NCBI RefSeq assembly: GCF_004341205.1
Contig: NZ_SLUL01000006.1
Coordinates: 143,374-207,373, forward strand
From: Thermolongibacillus altinsuensis
GTDB taxonomy: Bacteria > Bacillota > Bacilli > Bacillales > Anoxybacillaceae
Length of the DNA stretch: 64,000 bases
Direction of reading: 5' to 3'
A program made the translations under genes and the position numbers. Below, in pieces: positions 63,033 through 64,000 of this stretch. Position 1 is the stretch's first letter, and every line of letters starts with the position of its first letter. The notes beneath the pieces were generated by a model. It worked only from the letters and a program-made list of their open reading frames with translations. It had not been told where the DNA came from and ran no database searches.

Positions 63033-64000
63033 ATGGATGTTCTTTATCATCGTTGTGCGGGATTAGATGTCCATGCCGAAACGATTGTGGTTTGTGCGCT
63101 TCTTGGAGAAGAAGAACACATTCAAAAGGAAATCGAAACATTCCCTACTTTCACGAAAGATTTGTTTCGTCTTCTGAAATGGTTAGAAGATCGCGGTGTT
63201 ACTCATATTGCGATGGAGAGCACGGGCGTTTACTGGAAACCTGTATTTAACATTTTAGAAGACTACTTTGACATTACCCTTGCTAACGCTCAGCGAATCA
63301 AAAATGTTCCAGGGAGAAAAACGGATGTGTCCGATGCCGAATGGATCGCCAAATTGTTGCGTTATGGGCTCATCGAGAAGAGTTTTGTGCCTCCTGCGGA
63401 TATTAGGGAACTGCGAGATTTAACTCGCTTACGCAAAAAATGGATCGGGCAATTGACCGCCGAGAAAAATCGTATACAGAAAGTGCTGGAGTGCTCCAAT
63501 ATCAAGTTAAGTTCTGTGATTTCGGACGTGTTCGGGGCATCTGGACGAAAGTTATTAGAGCGCTTAATGAAACGAGGATATATCGAGGAACAAGAGATCG
63601 ACGCCTGCATTCACGGGAGAATGAAAGGAAAAAGACAACAAATTCGAGATTCTCTCTTCGGAACATTGACCAACCATCAACTGTTCATGATTCGCCAATC
63701 GTGGAAGCACATCGAATCGTTGGAAAGTTTACTTCGGGACATCGAAGAACGAATCGACCAACTCTTACAAGCCTACAAACAAGAGATGGGGCTTCTTGTG
63801 ACCATACCGGGAGTCAAAAAAGAAACCGCTGCCGTGATCATCGCTGAAATCGGGGTCGATATGGGACAGTTCCCAACGTCTCAACACCTCGCTTCATGGG
63901 CGGGAGTCGCGCCGGGAAATCATGAAAGTGCTGGAAAACGAAAAAGTACCCGAACGACGAAGGGGAATCCGCATATCAAGTCGGCGTTATGTGAGGCGGC
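63033..64000 (+). CDS. IS110-family transposase (3' partial)
   Basis: The frame runs 322 codons to the window edge. The N-terminal DEDD (RuvC-like) domain shows CAGLDVHAETIVVCAL, MESTGVYWKP and GRKTDVSDAEWIAKLL. A coiled segment follows (about residues 130-250). The C-terminal Tnp domain shows LVTIPGVKKETAAVIIAEIG and WAGVAPGNHESAGKRKS, which holds the family's catalytic Ser. AAGGAG precedes ATG 63033. IS110 enzymes recombine DNA under guidance of a bridge RNA. The frame shows no internal damage in the visible part. Confidence 0.92.
   Translation, partial: MDVLYHRCAGLDVHAETIVVCALLGEEEHIQKEIETFPTFTKDLFRLLKWLEDRGVTHIAMESTGVYWKPVFNILEDYFDITLANAQRIKNVPGRKTDVSDAEWIAKLLRYGLIEKSFVPPADIRELRDLTRLRKKWIGQLTAEKNRIQKVLECSNIKLSSVISDVFGASGRKLLERLMKRGYIEEQEIDACIHGRMKGKRQQIRDSLFGTLTNHQLFMIRQSWKHIESLESLLRDIEERIDQLLQAYKQEMGLLVTIPGVKKETAAVIIAEIGVDMGQFPTSQHLASWAGVAPGNHESAGKRKSTRTTKGNPHIKSALCEA

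Overview
The window reads as a chromosomal segment of a spore-forming Firmicute of the Bacillaceae, most likely a thermophilic Geobacillus/Parageobacillus/Anoxybacillus relative. The support is strong AGGAGG-type ribosome binding sites, a SAM-I riboswitch, CcpA (cre) and CodY-like sites, spore genes (cotS, a cotSA-like gene, a YjcZ peptide, sspH, sporulenol synthase sqhC) and the B. subtilis-type GlnK/GlnL system. The genus is an inference from gene content. No rRNA, tRNA, CRISPR array or prophage was seen.

Layout. 1-11.9 kb: end of a metallo-hydrolase gene, a shortened AEC transporter, a BmrCD-like heterodimeric ABC exporter, an MFS exporter, a catabolite-controlled aldehyde dehydrogenase with its DUF779 partner, and a scarred MocR/DMT/TauE block. 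11.9-15.9 kb: SAM riboswitch followed by metNIQ and a hydroxycarboxylate dehydrogenase-like gene. 16-17.5 kb: decayed polysaccharide deacetylase and remains of a lic (beta-glucoside PTS) operon. 17.7-23 kb: glutamine ABC transporter glnQHMP followed directly by glnKL. 23-25.9 kb: nested broken insertion sequences, small transporter and GNAT genes, two copies of a structured repeat. 26-30 kb: EamA transporter, DUF6141 protein, ECF sigma factor with DUF4179 anti-sigma factor. 30-38.2 kb: spore and terpenoid genes. 38.2-41.3 kb: IS remnants, an AT-rich MFS gene and a truncated 2-oxoglutarate dioxygenase. 41.7-48.2 kb: sirtuin plus fructosamine kinase, then the LIV branched-chain amino acid ABC operon with a CodY-like promoter. 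48.4-64 kb: panE, CstA/BtsT-like pyruvate/peptide carrier with its YbdD partner, sspH, acyltransferase, FdhF/YdeP molybdoenzyme diverging from fdhD, HEAT-repeat CvfC, ABC-F YfmR/Uup, glutathione peroxidase, fhs, and an IS110-family element running off the right edge.

The metabolic theme is nutrient uptake under dedicated control: methionine (S-box), glutamine (two-component), branched-chain amino acids (CodY-like) and pyruvate/peptides. A second theme is active gene decay: at least eight genes are broken by deletions, nonsense codons or frameshifts, often beside IS remnants.

Two non-coding structures stand out. One is a roughly 220-bp repeat (three full copies and one truncated copy) predicted to fold into a cloverleaf, with one copy supplying the fdhD stop codon. 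The other is a strongly self-complementary stretch of about 170 nt just before the IS110 transposase, with the position and size expected of a bridge RNA.
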